DNA of 64,000 bases from Mariniblastus sp. (GCA_029251085.1 JAQXDZ010000065.1:91428-155427), one strand, 5' to 3'; counted from the stretch's first letter, positions 1-10,165 are shown. Notes: a model not told the origin generated them from the letters alone. A program made the numbers and translations.

Positions 1-1
1 A

Positions 2-322
2 CTCATCGGACGTGAACAGGGAGGAGAGTCCAACCCCAACAAAATCCCACTTCCCGTTATCTGGACCAAACCCTGGAAAACCAGTAATGGAAAATCAGCC
101 AGAGTGTTTCATTCCACCATGGGCAGCGGAAAAGATTTCGAGAACGAAGGGTTCCGGCGATGTATTGTCAACGCCTGCTACTGGTGCACTCAGCTTGAAG
201 ACCAAATCCCTCCGCAGTCCGATGTCAGCTATGTCGATCCCTATACCCCGCTTTCCAGCGGATTTAATTACGAAAAGCTGGGAGTCACACCCAAAATGCC
301 GACTGAATATCGCACTCCCTAA
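2..322 (+). CDS. ThuA-domain protein, C-terminal part (5' end outside window)
   Basis: The reading frame is already open at the first complete codon and runs 106 residues to a TAA, so the gene begins before the window. The fragment contains VIWTKPWKTSNGK, RVFHSTMGSGKDF and GFRRCIVNACYW, followed by a tail ending SGFNYEKLGV. This matches the end of planctomycete ThuA-like (trehalose utilisation, glutamine-amidotransferase fold) proteins as I remember them. The enzymatic role of these proteins is not well established. The internal ATG at 104 is in frame but lies in the middle of the conserved block, so it is not the true start. The next gene is convergent and begins only 28 bp on. Confidence 0.8.
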   Translation, partial: LIGREQGGESNPNKIPLPVIWTKPWKTSNGKSARVFHSTMGSGKDFENEGFRRCIVNACYWCTQLEDQIPPQSDVSYVDPYTPLSSGFNYEKLGVTPKMPTEYRTP

Positions 323-350
323 TTTACCGCTGGCGAAATTTCAGCGACGT

Positions 351-1997
351 TTAAAATGGCGGAACGAACATTTTCTTCTTCAATCGCTCGATCGATTCTG
401 GCGGGAGGTCTTCGGATTTCGTCACCGCGACCCACGCGTCTATATAACTCGATGGCGAATAATTATGACCGTACCCGTTAGGTACGCTCGTCGCCATGGG
501 CAGGTCAAAAGCGATTTGTAAAAACGTAACAACCGGATACCACTTCAAATGAGGTGAAACATCGGGGCCTCGCTGCCCTTCCAGCCACGCAGGTTTTTGA
601 AACGCTAAATCAGGTGAGAAAAAAACCATTGGATCACTTGCGTATTGCACGTAAACATTCCTCATCGCCCCCCAAGACTTCCCTGACTCCAACGTGTTTT
701 TCTGTGAGGTGAAACGCACCATCGAACCATTGCGAAATCGCGGCAACCACGCAGGAGAATCTGGGTTCCGCTCGCGGGTTAACTCCTGCCACTGTGTACT
801 TGGAAAGGGTGGTCCGCTCCACACCGCTCCTTGAATTGGATCGTCAAATATTTTGTACAAATCAGCAGACACCTCAGATCCAAACGCACCTAAACTTAAA
901 CCGAATAAATACAGTTTAGGACGATCATCTTTGGGAAGCGTAATCCAATGGTTATAGATTTCATCAAAGAGAACCTGAGATGCCACGATCGAACGTGTTG
1001 GATCGACAATAATCGTCAACCAACTGGGAAGATAGCTATATTGCATACTGACAATCGCCGTATCACCGCCCAGCAAATACTCGACCGAATCCACCGCTGC
1101 CGGGTCTAACCACCCCGTCCCCGTTGGCGTCGCAACAATTAACGTTGACCGCTTAAACCCGTCAACGCGGATCAGTTCTTCCAAAGCCAGTTTTGCCCGT
1201 TCTTCGATAGTATCCCGGGAACGTAACCCAACGTAAACGCGTACCGGTTGCGAACACTCCCGCCCCCAAAACTCAGTTAAATCTGCTGCCTGCGGCCCGT
1301 CTACAATAAAATTCTTTCCGCGGCGACCTATTGAATCCCACTCAATTGACGAACCTGGACTGCCCGATGCAATTGCGATTTCTGGCTGGGCAACCCCCTC
1401 GTCAATCAGAGCATCTGCCTTCGCAAAAAATGAATCCGCCGAACTCATTAAACCTCGCGCAATCACGCCGTTGGCAATGAAAATTGCTAACAGTCCAGTC
1501 ATCGTCACACCAAGCGTAGTGGCAACGCGGCGCGGAAGAAAGCGATTCAGTTGACGGGATGCATACCGACAACTCCACCCTAGCCAACGCACAACCGCAA
1601 TTACACAACAAGCAGAGAACACTGCAATAACTGCAGTCGTGTAAGGGTGAGCGGTTTCCAAGGGAGGCATTTCCATCAATTCGCGAATGGAGTTTTGCCA
1701 AAACGTCATCTGCCTCAAATAGACAACAAATACGACGGCAACCACGACCGATGTAACCATCTTGGAAATACGCTCCAACTTGTCAGATGGCTTCGGCAAT
1801 TCGAGGAACAGATAGAGATTTAAAAAGCCAACTCCAACTCCATACCCCGCCGCCAAAGCAAAACCAGACAACAAGCCCTGGAAAAGGAAGTTACGAGGCA
1901 ACAAAGAAGGCGTTACCGAAGCGGAAAAAAACAAAATCGAAAAGACAAGCCCGATGAAGGAGAACGACTCAAAATAACGCAGCAACCATGACTTCAT
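351..1997 (-). CDS. Membrane alpha/beta-hydrolase, Abhydrolase_9 family
   Basis: The protein has 548 residues. The first ~150 form about four hydrophobic membrane segments, opening with the conserved TPSLLPR stretch near residue 30. The remainder is a hydrolase domain with a nucleophile elbow GLSLGAFG around Ser368 and a later GPPFPSTQW block. This is the two-part arrangement of the Abhydrolase_9 N-terminal plus catalytic families. The substrate is unknown; a serine esterase or lipase acting at the membrane is the reasonable inference. The start is an ATG with only weak purine-rich sequence upstream. It is followed on the same strand, upstream in transcription, by two other hydrolase genes, but gaps of more than 100 bp make a single operon uncertain. 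Confidence 0.85.
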   Translation of the reverse strand: MKSWLLRYFESFSFIGLVFSILFFSASVTPSLLPRNFLFQGLLSGFALAAGYGVGVGFLNLYLFLELPKPSDKLERISKMVTSVVVAVVFVVYLRQMTFWQNSIRELMEMPPLETAHPYTTAVIAVFSACCVIAVVRWLGWSCRYASRQLNRFLPRRVATTLGVTMTGLLAIFIANGVIARGLMSSADSFFAKADALIDEGVAQPEIAIASGSPGSSIEWDSIGRRGKNFIVDGPQAADLTEFWGRECSQPVRVYVGLRSRDTIEERAKLALEELIRVDGFKRSTLIVATPTGTGWLDPAAVDSVEYLLGGDTAIVSMQYSYLPSWLTIIVDPTRSIVASQVLFDEIYNHWITLPKDDRPKLYLFGLSLGAFGSEVSADLYKIFDDPIQGAVWSGPPFPSTQWQELTRERNPDSPAWLPRFRNGSMVRFTSQKNTLESGKSWGAMRNVYVQYASDPMVFFSPDLAFQKPAWLEGQRGPDVSPHLKWYPVVTFLQIAFDLPMATSVPNGYGHNYSPSSYIDAWVAVTKSEDLPPESIERLKKKMFVPPF

Positions 1998-2118
1998 AAA
2001 GCGCCCTACCTTCTAACTTGATCAAAAATTCAACCCGAGAAATTCAAACCAGTGGAAGGTTTGTCAAACCAATCCCCGTATCACCTCGTCCGGCTCAACC
2101 GTTCCTCAACGAGGAATA

Positions 2119-4185
2119 TCAGTTGGCTTCAGGCCGCAACGTTCTCTTGAAAAATTCCCCTTGAGTCACATCGACGCCACGGCCCAAACCATGCCCACCG
2201 TTTGGCCAAAACCGGCTCTCGTAGGTCAAACCAGCTCGATCCAACGCATTAATTAGCTGGAACGCGTTATTGGGGTGAACATTATCGTCGACCATCCCGT
2301 GCATAATTAAAATCTTACCCTTTAGGTTTTTCACATGGGTCATCGCCGCTCCCATTTTGTAGCCATCTGGGTTCAGTTGCGGCGTACTCATGTAGCGTTC
2401 TGTGTAAATCGTATCGTAGTTCCTCCAGTCCGTCGGACCAGCGCGATCCACGGCCGCTGTATAAACATCCGGATGCTTAAAAATCCCCATCGCTGCCATA
2501 AATCCGCCATACGAATGCCCGACAATCCCCACGCGATCACCATCGACATAGGGGCGTTTTCGCAGCATCCGAATGGCGTCGGCGTGATCCTGAATGTCAA
2601 CATCGCCAAGCTTCAGATAAGCAGCACCGAGAAACGACTTCCCGCGACCTCCAGTACCCCGATTATTTACCTTAACCACCAAATAGCCTTGTTCGCATTC
2701 ACTCCGCGGTCGAGACACATACCGTGCACTAATTTCACGCGACCCGGGGCCGCCATACAACGCATTGATGACTGGATATTTTTTTGTTGGATCAAAGTCA
2801 TTGGGTTTGTAAAGAATTCCGTAAATATCAAACTGATCATCATCCGACCGGAATTTAAACATCTCGGCCAGATTAGCTGCCTCCGCTGGACTTTGCTCCG
2901 CGAGGTTTGCAACGAACTTCCCATCCGTTCGATAGATTGCGGTTGAGGGGGGCCGATTGACTGCCTCATATTGAGCGATCAGCCATTTACGATCGGGAGA
3001 AAGCTGGAAATTTGAATGATGGTAATCCAAAGTCGTTACTCGCCGCTGCTGTTTTCCATCGAGACCGACCAAATGGTACTGCATGTAATAAGGATTTACG
3101 ATCGAACTGTTGGCGACAAAACTAACGAGATTTTCATCTTCAAAAACCTCCAAAGAGTTGATTTGAAAATCGCCCTTTGTCACCGTTTGAAAAACATTCC
3201 CCTCCAGATCCCTGACTTCGTAATGTGTAAATCCAGTTTTATCTGTCGGCCACAAAAATCGTTTTTTGTCTTTCAGGAATCGCATGGCCGGAGAATTCTC
3301 CTGCCAGGTCTTTTGTCGCTCCTCAATGATCGCTTTGCATTCCCCCGACTCCAGATCGACTGTCACTACCTTCAGATGCTGCTGTAATCGATCGGTCCAA
3401 TTCAACAAAACTCGATCACCCAACGGCGACATCCGCAGCCCGTAAATGTATTCATCTCCGGAACCACCAATGTCAATACGTATCGTTTTCTTGGATTTTA
3501 AATCGTAAACGAACAATTCTGAAATTGGATTCTTCGCACCAGCCTTCGCATAATATTCGGGATAGAGCGAAGTGTTAATTTCTGACCAGCCCCGCAAAAG
3601 AAAAAACTTCTCAACCAGAGTGTCGTCAAATTTGTAATATATGATTTTGCTGGAATCAGGGGTCCACCACATGGCTTTCTTTTGGCCTAACTCCTCCCCA
3701 TAAACCCAACTGGCTGTTCCAAAATGGACATCCTCATCTCCATCAGTAGTGACGTTTACCAACTCTTTTGTTTTCAAATTCTCAAGAACCAGATTCCAGT
3801 CTCTGTACTTGGCTCGCCATTTTCCATCTGGTGATTCAACCTCTGTGTACTGCCTTCCCCGCAGCGGCCGACCAAGATACTTCCCGGTGCTGGCGCCCTG
3901 GTCGGTTGAGCGACGCCACGATCGGGGACTCCCTGCTTTAGACGCGCTTTTAGATGATGTCTGAGCATCAATTTCAGATTTCTGACTCGTTGAAAAATCA
4001 AAGCGATACCGCTTGCCAGCCGACGAATAGTCAACCGAATCTTCATTCCACTTCACGTTATTGACCACGCCCGGCATAGCGGAAGACGACGTGCGTTGTC
4101 CCTGTGCCGCCGTAATCAGCAGGCACACAATAAAAACAACACTCGACAATCGAATAACAATCTTCAAACAGGTCAACTTGCTCAC
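2119..4185 (-). CDS. Secreted S9 family peptidase, dipeptidyl peptidase IV-like
   Basis: The protein has 688 residues. A signal peptide covers about residues 1-29 (hydrophobic VVFIVCLLITAAQGQ). The middle is a beta-propeller-like region typical of DPP IV N-terminal domains, with repeats such as WWTPDSSKIIYYKFDD. The C-terminal ~230 residues are the alpha/beta-hydrolase domain. The nucleophile is in GHSYGG (Ser558), the acid in VDDNVHP (Asp633/634) and the histidine in NGGHG (His665), giving a complete catalytic triad with human DPP IV-like spacing. It should cleave dipeptides or short oligopeptides, often after proline, outside the cytoplasmic membrane. The start is a GTG preceded by a GGGA-like ribosome site. 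Confidence 0.93.
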   Translation of the reverse strand: MSKLTCLKIVIRLSSVVFIVCLLITAAQGQRTSSSAMPGVVNNVKWNEDSVDYSSAGKRYRFDFSTSQKSEIDAQTSSKSASKAGSPRSWRRSTDQGASTGKYLGRPLRGRQYTEVESPDGKWRAKYRDWNLVLENLKTKELVNVTTDGDEDVHFGTASWVYGEELGQKKAMWWTPDSSKIIYYKFDDTLVEKFFLLRGWSEINTSLYPEYYAKAGAKNPISELFVYDLKSKKTIRIDIGGSGDEYIYGLRMSPLGDRVLLNWTDRLQQHLKVVTVDLESGECKAIIEERQKTWQENSPAMRFLKDKKRFLWPTDKTGFTHYEVRDLEGNVFQTVTKGDFQINSLEVFEDENLVSFVANSSIVNPYYMQYHLVGLDGKQQRRVTTLDYHHSNFQLSPDRKWLIAQYEAVNRPPSTAIYRTDGKFVANLAEQSPAEAANLAEMFKFRSDDDQFDIYGILYKPNDFDPTKKYPVINALYGGPGSREISARYVSRPRSECEQGYLVVKVNNRGTGGRGKSFLGAAYLKLGDVDIQDHADAIRMLRKRPYVDGDRVGIVGHSYGGFMAAMGIFKHPDVYTAAVDRAGPTDWRNYDTIYTERYMSTPQLNPDGYKMGAAMTHVKNLKGKILIMHGMVDDNVHPNNAFQLINALDRAGLTYESRFWPNGGHGLGRGVDVTQGEFFKRTLRPEAN

Positions 4186-4293
4186 GTTTCTATCCCACTC
4201 TAGACAATCATCAAATGAAAAATTTCAGTTGCATTGTAGAGCATTCAATTCAGCTTCACCATCAACGCATCTCGCCCATGATCCATTAAATGG

Positions 4294-5961
4294 TCAACTA
4301 CTTTGGAGATCGGCTGTTGCGCTCCCGTCCATTTTTACGGCGTTATTTAACCAGTGGATCATTCGATTTTCCATCAACTCGTAAAACGGGTTGTATCGGC
4401 ATCGCACAAAGAGCGCGTCGGAAAGCAGTAACGCACTCGACTCACCGCGAAGGCTTATTGAACCGAAATTAATCCCAGTGTTCGTCGTCGCAGCGCGGTT
4501 TCCGTACAACCGATCACCGGGCGAAAACGGAATGGCGATGTGCGACAAAGAAACGATTCCCTCGGGCCACTCCAATTCGAGAACTTCCTCAAAAGACTGG
4601 CCACCCACTCGCGACTCCAACGCAACCTTTCGCGAATCGGATTTCGCATTTCGCAGGATCGTCAACTGATACGGGAGATCTTCTTTTTCCAAATTTGGGA
4701 AAACATGATCTTCAAATGACAAGTTAAATAGGTTTGCAATTTGATCGAATCGATCGATATCGAACAAAAACAATTCATTTGAATTATTTTGCAATCTTTC
4801 AAACACAGAAGAAATTAGCTTTGGCACCCTAACTGTTGAGTCGACTACCGACTGCATTGCCAGAACTGGCGGAACCTCGCTAAGACGCCCCTGTTTTTCC
4901 AACAAGGCCAGTTGCCGCTCGACCTCTTGAGTCATATCCCAAGCCTGAATGCTTGCATTGGTCGGCCAGGAACTGTATTTAAACGGATCGACCTCCGCAT
5001 CAACACTCGTCCACAACGCTTTCACCGTCCGTGAGATCAAAGCGACCGTGTGATGAATCCGAAAGAGACGTGCCAGAGGATTGATACCAATCATGGGAGA
5101 GAACAAAAGAATAGCTGCCATTTTTGGGAGCGACGAATCGGCAATAGCCGCGAGCGCGTAATTCATCGCTAACGCCCCGCCATTTGAATAGCCGGCAAGC
5201 ACGACTGGTAATCCCGAAGGCAATTTTTGCTTTAAACCACGAGCCGCAACTTCCACCGCTGCCGTCCAGTCAGGCCACTCCACATTGGCCAGTGCACATG
5301 GACAAGTGCCATGGCCGGGCATTCTCAACCAGACGACGGTGTACCCCTCTCGATGCAGTCGCAAGCCAATTTCACGCAGAGAATACGGTGAGTCGCTCAA
5401 TCCATGAATCAGCAAAGCACCGCCAATCGGATTCTCGGCCTCCCAAACCCGTGTTCGATTCCAATTTCGATCAACTACGGTTTCTGGATTACAGACCGAA
5501 TCGCGTCGGTACCGACTAAAGGCACCGTTAACCTCGGACTCCCAACGATGATCGATAAAGCTGTCTAACTCATCGAAAACCCGCTGCTCTTGAGCGAGAT
5601 AATCATCCAAACTAAAACCCTCGATCGCATCCGCTGAACAAAATTCAGACTCTGGCATCTCGAGGTGCCACCCCTTCAGCTCTGGTAGCGACTTCGAAGT
5701 CCTGACCCAAATCACCAACAACAAAACAACGGCAACTGCTGCTGTTAACAGTACGTTTAAACCTACCAAAGCAACAATTCGCCCAAATCGAAATGCCAAC
5801 CCACGGTCGGTCATCGTACCGGCAAAACGAAAACACTCGATGACTAAAAATGCTAAAGCAATCGTCGCCAACACAAACAGCATCCACATCAAAACCCGCA
5901 TGAATTTGGAACGCCGCGAGATTGAATTTTTCAGTTTCGTAATACTTTGCTTCAAACGCAT
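4294..5961 (-). CDS. Membrane-anchored alpha/beta hydrolase (esterase/S33-like)
   Basis: The protein has 555 residues from the ATG at 5961; an in-frame TTG two codons earlier is possible but less likely. Two N-terminal hydrophobic segments (about residues 18-45 and 55-80) anchor it in the membrane. The catalytic domain shows the oxyanion region HGLSDSPYSLREIG, an RMPGHG motif typical of serine aminopeptidase/monoacylglycerol lipase-like enzymes, and the nucleophile elbow GYSNGG (Ser259). The histidine is probably in the C-terminal part, which reads ISLSHIAIPFSPGD. The substrate is not predictable. It is longer than most family members because of the membrane segments and a ~110-residue insertion before the lipase core. 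Confidence 0.82.
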   Translation of the reverse strand: MRLKQSITKLKNSISRRSKFMRVLMWMLFVLATIALAFLVIECFRFAGTMTDRGLAFRFGRIVALVGLNVLLTAAVAVVLLLVIWVRTSKSLPELKGWHLEMPESEFCSADAIEGFSLDDYLAQEQRVFDELDSFIDHRWESEVNGAFSRYRRDSVCNPETVVDRNWNRTRVWEAENPIGGALLIHGLSDSPYSLREIGLRLHREGYTVVWLRMPGHGTCPCALANVEWPDWTAAVEVAARGLKQKLPSGLPVVLAGYSNGGALAMNYALAAIADSSLPKMAAILLFSPMIGINPLARLFRIHHTVALISRTVKALWTSVDAEVDPFKYSSWPTNASIQAWDMTQEVERQLALLEKQGRLSEVPPVLAMQSVVDSTVRVPKLISSVFERLQNNSNELFLFDIDRFDQIANLFNLSFEDHVFPNLEKEDLPYQLTILRNAKSDSRKVALESRVGGQSFEEVLELEWPEGIVSLSHIAIPFSPGDRLYGNRAATTNTGINFGSISLRGESSALLLSDALFVRCRYNPFYELMENRMIHWLNNAVKMDGSATADLQSS

Positions 5962-6173
5962 AGACAATCTCAGAAAGTCGATTTAAATATTATGCTCATC
6001 CGATCTAATTAATATTAAAATCACTGTAGACTTTTCAGTAATTAATCGTCAAACCTACTGCAGTTCGATTCGCAAAATTTTAGTGAATAAAGACCATTTC
6101 AAGCGATTCTCTACTACCATCCGCCTAACGATGTACTCGTCGATCGAGAAATTCAACCTGGGAGTGCTGTCCA

Positions 6174-8009
6174 TTGACTGACGACAAATTCTTACTTTTC
6201 AAACGTCACCCCTGCTCTAAGAATTTGAGCGATGAGCTAATAACCGAAATCGCAAACCATTGTGAGGTCATTCATTGCGCGCCGGGAGAAGCGCCACAAC
6301 AAGTCAACCAAGCGTTTCACTCCGTCTACTTGATGGTTCATGGAAGAATGCGCCAAACATTATTTGACTTTCAGGGACGCGTGCTTGCCACTCGATTTCA
6401 AGTCGCAGGCGAACAATTTGGAGCACTTGCTGCCGCAATGGGTGAACCCGCGCCAATGGAACTAGTGGCCGAAGAACCTTCCACCATGCTTAGGATTGAC
6501 TATCGCACCTGCTTGGGGCTGAATCAAAAACACCCCGATTTTCAACATAACTTTGCAAACATGCTCGCCAAGACGGTGCTTAAATTGGCAATGAAAGGAC
6601 GGGAACATCAGGTCCCCAGAAACGTTGTTGTCCTCCACCAGTCGCGGGACACACGCATCCTCACGCAACGACTCGTCAATCGCCTCAGCGAGCTTGAGGA
6701 ACAACCCCATGTTTTGACCGATGACGAACAATGGAACTCAATCGCAGGCATACCGGACTTTCAGATCTCCACCACCGCTGGTGGGATAAGCGATGTTAAA
6801 GCGATTCAACAAAAGCTAATTGGCTGGTCCGATGCTGACCGACTACTCATCGACCTCAATAATAATATTCCCGCAGCATCGATGACATCCATTTTTGAGT
6901 TTGCAGATAAAATACTCTGGTGCGTAACGGTGGAAAACTGGGAGCAATCTGTCGCTGCCTTCCAAAATATTTTAGAAACGGTTCCCGGCTGGGCAAGCAA
7001 AATCAACATTGTCTGGGTCTTGCCGGGGGACTGCCGGATCGCGCCACTCGCTCCCGAATTAAATGAACCGGCCCGAAGAAATTTCAAGCTCTCCTTTGAA
7101 ACGCCTCCCGCAAAACAAAGCCAAGGATTGAACCACGGATTCGAACGAGTCATCCATCAATTAAGAGGAGTTCGCATTGGGCTCGCACTTGGAGGCGGGG
7201 CAGCAAGAGGCATGGCGCACCTTGGCATCCTCAAAGTCCTTGAAGAGAATGGGATCGTGATTGACATGATTGCAGGCACAAGTGTGGGTGCGATGACGGG
7301 CGTCCTCTACTGCTCAGGAATGGAACCCGATGATAACGTGGAACGATTCATCGAAGACCTGAGGCCGCCATGGATCTTCAGAATCCTTCCCAATGGAGGT
7401 TACTGGTATCTACTGTGGAAATATCGCCGAGGCCATTTTGATTCCATGCTTCGTAAATACCTTAAGCAAAGCCGGCTGGAACAGTTGACCATTCCAGTTC
7501 AATCAGTCACCGTCGACCTCATTAGTGGCCAGCCCATTATTCGCAGTCAAGGCGATGCCGTTCATGCAATTACCGAAAGCATCAACTTGCCGGTGCTCTC
7601 ACGTCCCATAAACCGCAATGGCCAGGCGCTCGTCGATGGAGGAATTGTTAACAATGTCCCAGCTGACACCCTCGTCAAGAATGGATGTAATTTTGTAATC
7701 GCAGCCAGTGTGACCGCAAACATCAATCCGGAATTTGCATCCAACCATGCAACAACGCCGACCCACCAGATGAAGCGGGCCTCAGCAATCAGCACCATCT
7801 TAAGAACCTACGTGGTACAAAATGTCAACATGAACTCCGTGGGAGTTGCTCCCGCAGATTTTGTCATTCAACCCGACATTTCCGAATTTGGAATTACTGA
7901 ATTTACACGCGCTGACGAAATGGCGGAAATTGGAAAATCAACGACGCGCGAATTGATCCCGAAATTAAAAGAATTACTACGATCTATCGATGCTCCCCTC
8001 TTTAAGTAG
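6174..8009 (+). CDS. cNMP-binding domain-fused patatin-like phospholipase (NTE type)
   Basis: The protein has 611 residues. Residues ~10-130 form a cyclic-nucleotide-binding/Crp-like sensor barrel. Residues ~150-320 are a poorly conserved middle region as in bacterial neuropathy-target-esterase relatives. Residues ~335-610 are the patatin domain. The oxyanion hole is LGGGAARG (about 338-345), the nucleophile is in GTSVG (about 368-372) and the dyad aspartate is in DGG (about 489). It should hydrolyse phospholipid or lysophospholipid acyl esters at the membrane, possibly gated by a small ligand. The start is a TTG, supported by a GGGAG ribosome site 8 bp upstream and by the frame closing only 45 bp further up. 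Confidence 0.92.
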   Translation: MTDDKFLLFKRHPCSKNLSDELITEIANHCEVIHCAPGEAPQQVNQAFHSVYLMVHGRMRQTLFDFQGRVLATRFQVAGEQFGALAAAMGEPAPMELVAEEPSTMLRIDYRTCLGLNQKHPDFQHNFANMLAKTVLKLAMKGREHQVPRNVVVLHQSRDTRILTQRLVNRLSELEEQPHVLTDDEQWNSIAGIPDFQISTTAGGISDVKAIQQKLIGWSDADRLLIDLNNNIPAASMTSIFEFADKILWCVTVENWEQSVAAFQNILETVPGWASKINIVWVLPGDCRIAPLAPELNEPARRNFKLSFETPPAKQSQGLNHGFERVIHQLRGVRIGLALGGGAARGMAHLGILKVLEENGIVIDMIAGTSVGAMTGVLYCSGMEPDDNVERFIEDLRPPWIFRILPNGGYWYLLWKYRRGHFDSMLRKYLKQSRLEQLTIPVQSVTVDLISGQPIIRSQGDAVHAITESINLPVLSRPINRNGQALVDGGIVNNVPADTLVKNGCNFVIAASVTANINPEFASNHATTPTHQMKRASAISTILRTYVVQNVNMNSVGVAPADFVIQPDISEFGITEFTRADEMAEIGKSTTRELIPKLKELLRSIDAPLFK

Positions 8010-8231
8010 GGCATCCCTGCGGGAGACAGCTGATTCGCGTCGTTGTCTAGCCGAAAAATTCGTTACAACGCGACGACACCTTTCCAACTAGTGCGCAAAT
8101 ATCTCGCCAAACGCTCGTCCCAGTCACTCATAACTTCTCTAATAAGCATGGCGCAAAAGAGCTTATTCCAAAGCGTTTCGGAGAATCAAAGCCAGCCAAG
8201 ATCACAACTTATATTTCTATTAATCGTACAA

Positions 8232-9035
8232 ATGCCAAACACGAATTCAACGGAAGAAGATCGATCAGAAATTCGAAGTTCGTTTATAAAAAAAATGGGA
8301 TTGCTTCACCAATTCCATTTGCTTTTTGACAATATTCCCGGGATCTACTTTTTCGTAAAAGACACTGAAAGCCGAATGATCTTCGGCAGCCAAGCCCTAC
8401 TGGTGCGACTCGGTTTAGAAAACCAAGACGCCCTTGTCGGCACCACGGATTACGATCATTTCCCAAAACATGTGGCCGATCGCTTTGTGCTTGACGACCA
8501 ACAAGTCATTTCTAGCGGCACATCGCTTATTAACCATCTCGAGCTCTGGTACAACGAACAACGCCTCCTCGACATGTTCGTGACCCAAAAGCAACCGGTG
8601 TACGGCGCCAATGGAAAAATCATTGGCGTCATGGGTACGGTGCAAAGTTACGAGAACAATAAGAAATCAGTTGTCCCGTATCTCGAAGTCGTAGAAGCGG
8701 TCGATTACATTCGCGAAAATTATGCCCAAAAGATAAAAGTACCCGACCTCGCAGCACTATCGAACATCTCTCCACGACAGCTCAATCGAAGATTCATAAG
8801 TGTCTTCGGGATCAACGCTCAGCAATTTTTAATTAAAACGAGAATTCAGTCCGCCTGCGAGGTACTTCTCAATAGTCAAAAATCAATTCTAGAAATTGCA
8901 ATGGATGTTGGGTTCTGTGATCAGAGTGCATTCACACAGCATTTCCACAAACACGTTGGCGTAACGCCGCATAAATATCGCATCCAATCAGGCTCAGTTT
9001 TTCGTGCCCCCGTTCAATTACCGCGAACAACTTAA
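8232..9035 (+). CDS. PAS-domain AraC family transcriptional regulator
   Basis: From the ATG at 8232 the protein has 267 residues. Residues ~20-140 resemble a PAS sensor (LLFDNIPGIYFFVKD ... GKIIGVMGTVQ). Residues ~155-255 are the AraC double helix-turn-helix, with DLAALSNISPRQLNRRF and the second-helix signature VGFCDQSAFTQHFHKHVGVTP. It should bind DNA and respond to a small molecule or redox cue through PAS. The frame is open from a TTG at 8043, with another ATG at 8148, but the extra N-terminus reads poorly and none of the three starts has a clear ribosome site. It follows the patatin gene on the same strand with ~220 bp between, so linkage is uncertain. Confidence 0.85.
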   Translation: MPNTNSTEEDRSEIRSSFIKKMGLLHQFHLLFDNIPGIYFFVKDTESRMIFGSQALLVRLGLENQDALVGTTDYDHFPKHVADRFVLDDQQVISSGTSLINHLELWYNEQRLLDMFVTQKQPVYGANGKIIGVMGTVQSYENNKKSVVPYLEVVEAVDYIRENYAQKIKVPDLAALSNISPRQLNRRFISVFGINAQQFLIKTRIQSACEVLLNSQKSILEIAMDVGFCDQSAFTQHFHKHVGVTPHKYRIQSGSVFRAPVQLPRTT

Positions 9036-9096
9036 GAACCAATTTACGTCGATCACGGGTGTTGCTAAATCTACTCAGCTTGCCGGAACTGATTTT

Positions 9097-9124
9097 TCAT
9101 TCAATTAAATCATTAATTGAATGA
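9097..9124. repeat. Perfect 12-bp AT-rich inverted repeat
   Basis: The arms TCATTCAATTAA and TTAATTGAATGA are exact reverse complements separated by ATCA. The structure sits 62 bp after the AraC-type regulator and 85 bp before the EF-hand gene. No T tract follows on either strand, so it is not a standard intrinsic terminator. It could be an operator for a dimeric regulator or a transcript-end hairpin. Confidence 0.55.
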
Positions 9125-9208
9125 CACGGCGCATCTGGACACCGTTCGATACAAATTTCCTCGGCGACAGAAACTAACCCGAATTCTGCTCCCAGCAACT
9201 CTGACTAA

Positions 9209-10093
9209 ATGAAAGACTCACCGATGCCTACCGCCCGCTTCTCAATCTTGGCCGTCGTGTTCGCCCTTGCCATTCAAGGGTCAGCTTTTGCTGCCGACCC
9301 GCTGATGTGCCTTCCAGGCAAAGTGATTTTTGAAGACTCGTTTTCAATGCCGTCACTCGATTCACGATGGACCATTCCCAAAGGTGATTGGACCGTCAGC
9401 GAACAAGCCCTCCGGGGGAGTGAGTTAGCGGCAGACAAGCATTCTGCCGTCATTCGAACAGACGTAGAATTCCCAAAAAACTTTATCATTCGGTTTAAAT
9501 TTAGATTTAATGGCGGAAAAGTAATCCACTGCTCCTTTAATGGAAAGGGCCATATCTGCCGGGCAACGCTGACCCCTGATGGCTACACGCTGAAGGGAGA
9601 GAAAGTCAAAAGTGATTCAGCAGATCGTGCTATTACCGTCGGTCAAGTCCAGCAAAAGTTCACTCCTGGAAAGTGGCACACCATGCAAATCGAGGTCGCG
9701 GGAAACGAATTCGTAGCTCAGGTCGACGATGGACCAATCGCCTTTGGCACTGATAAAAAAATTGGTCGAGCCAAAACCAATTTTGGATTCCCAATGTCAG
9801 GCACTTATTCCGAGATCGACGATATCGAAATCTGGAATGCGGACTTAAATCCTAATTGGGCAACCCGGAAGAAGACTTTACCTCCAAACAAGATCATCCC
9901 GCCAAAGCCGCCGACCGCGGAAAAGCGATTCAAAAATCTTGATAAAAACGATGACGGCTCAATTTCTCTAAAAGAATTCACGAATCCACGTACGCCAGAT
10001 AAACGAGCGGCGGCTGTGGAACAATTCAAACGAAGGGATAAGAATCAAGATGGAAAAATGAGCCTTCGGGAATATTCACCAGCAAAGAAATAA
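9209..10093 (+). CDS. Secreted protein with lectin-like domain and C-terminal EF-hand pair
   Basis: The protein has 294 residues with a signal peptide at about residues 5-28 ending SAFAAD. Residues ~35-210 look like a concanavalin-type/DUF1080-like jelly-roll (EDSFSMPSLDSRWTIPKGDWTV ... GKWHTMQIEVAGNEFVAQVDD). The C-terminus contains two calcium-binding EF-hand loops, DKNDDGSISLKEF and DKNQDGKMSLREY, which keep the acidic ligands at positions 1, 3, 5 and 12. Planctomycetes have many secreted EF-hand proteins. The likely role is calcium-stabilised carbohydrate or surface binding, which is inference. An ATG 12 bp downstream of the chosen one is also possible. A terminator-like hairpin follows at 10166. 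Confidence 0.8.
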   Translation: MKDSPMPTARFSILAVVFALAIQGSAFAADPLMCLPGKVIFEDSFSMPSLDSRWTIPKGDWTVSEQALRGSELAADKHSAVIRTDVEFPKNFIIRFKFRFNGGKVIHCSFNGKGHICRATLTPDGYTLKGEKVKSDSADRAITVGQVQQKFTPGKWHTMQIEVAGNEFVAQVDDGPIAFGTDKKIGRAKTNFGFPMSGTYSEIDDIEIWNADLNPNWATRKKTLPPNKIIPPKPPTAEKRFKNLDKNDDGSISLKEFTNPRTPDKRAAAVEQFKRRDKNQDGKMSLREYSPAKK

Positions 10094-10165
10094 ACCGAAT
10101 CATCCCTAATCAGTACCCTTCTGATCATCTTCGCTTTCAACAATGAGCCACTGGACAAACGAGAA

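Noticed and set aside
12..521. 169-codon open frame across the first gene and into the second
   Set aside because: It is out of frame with the ThuA-type fragment at 2-322, which has clear family motifs, and it overlaps the next gene on the other strand.
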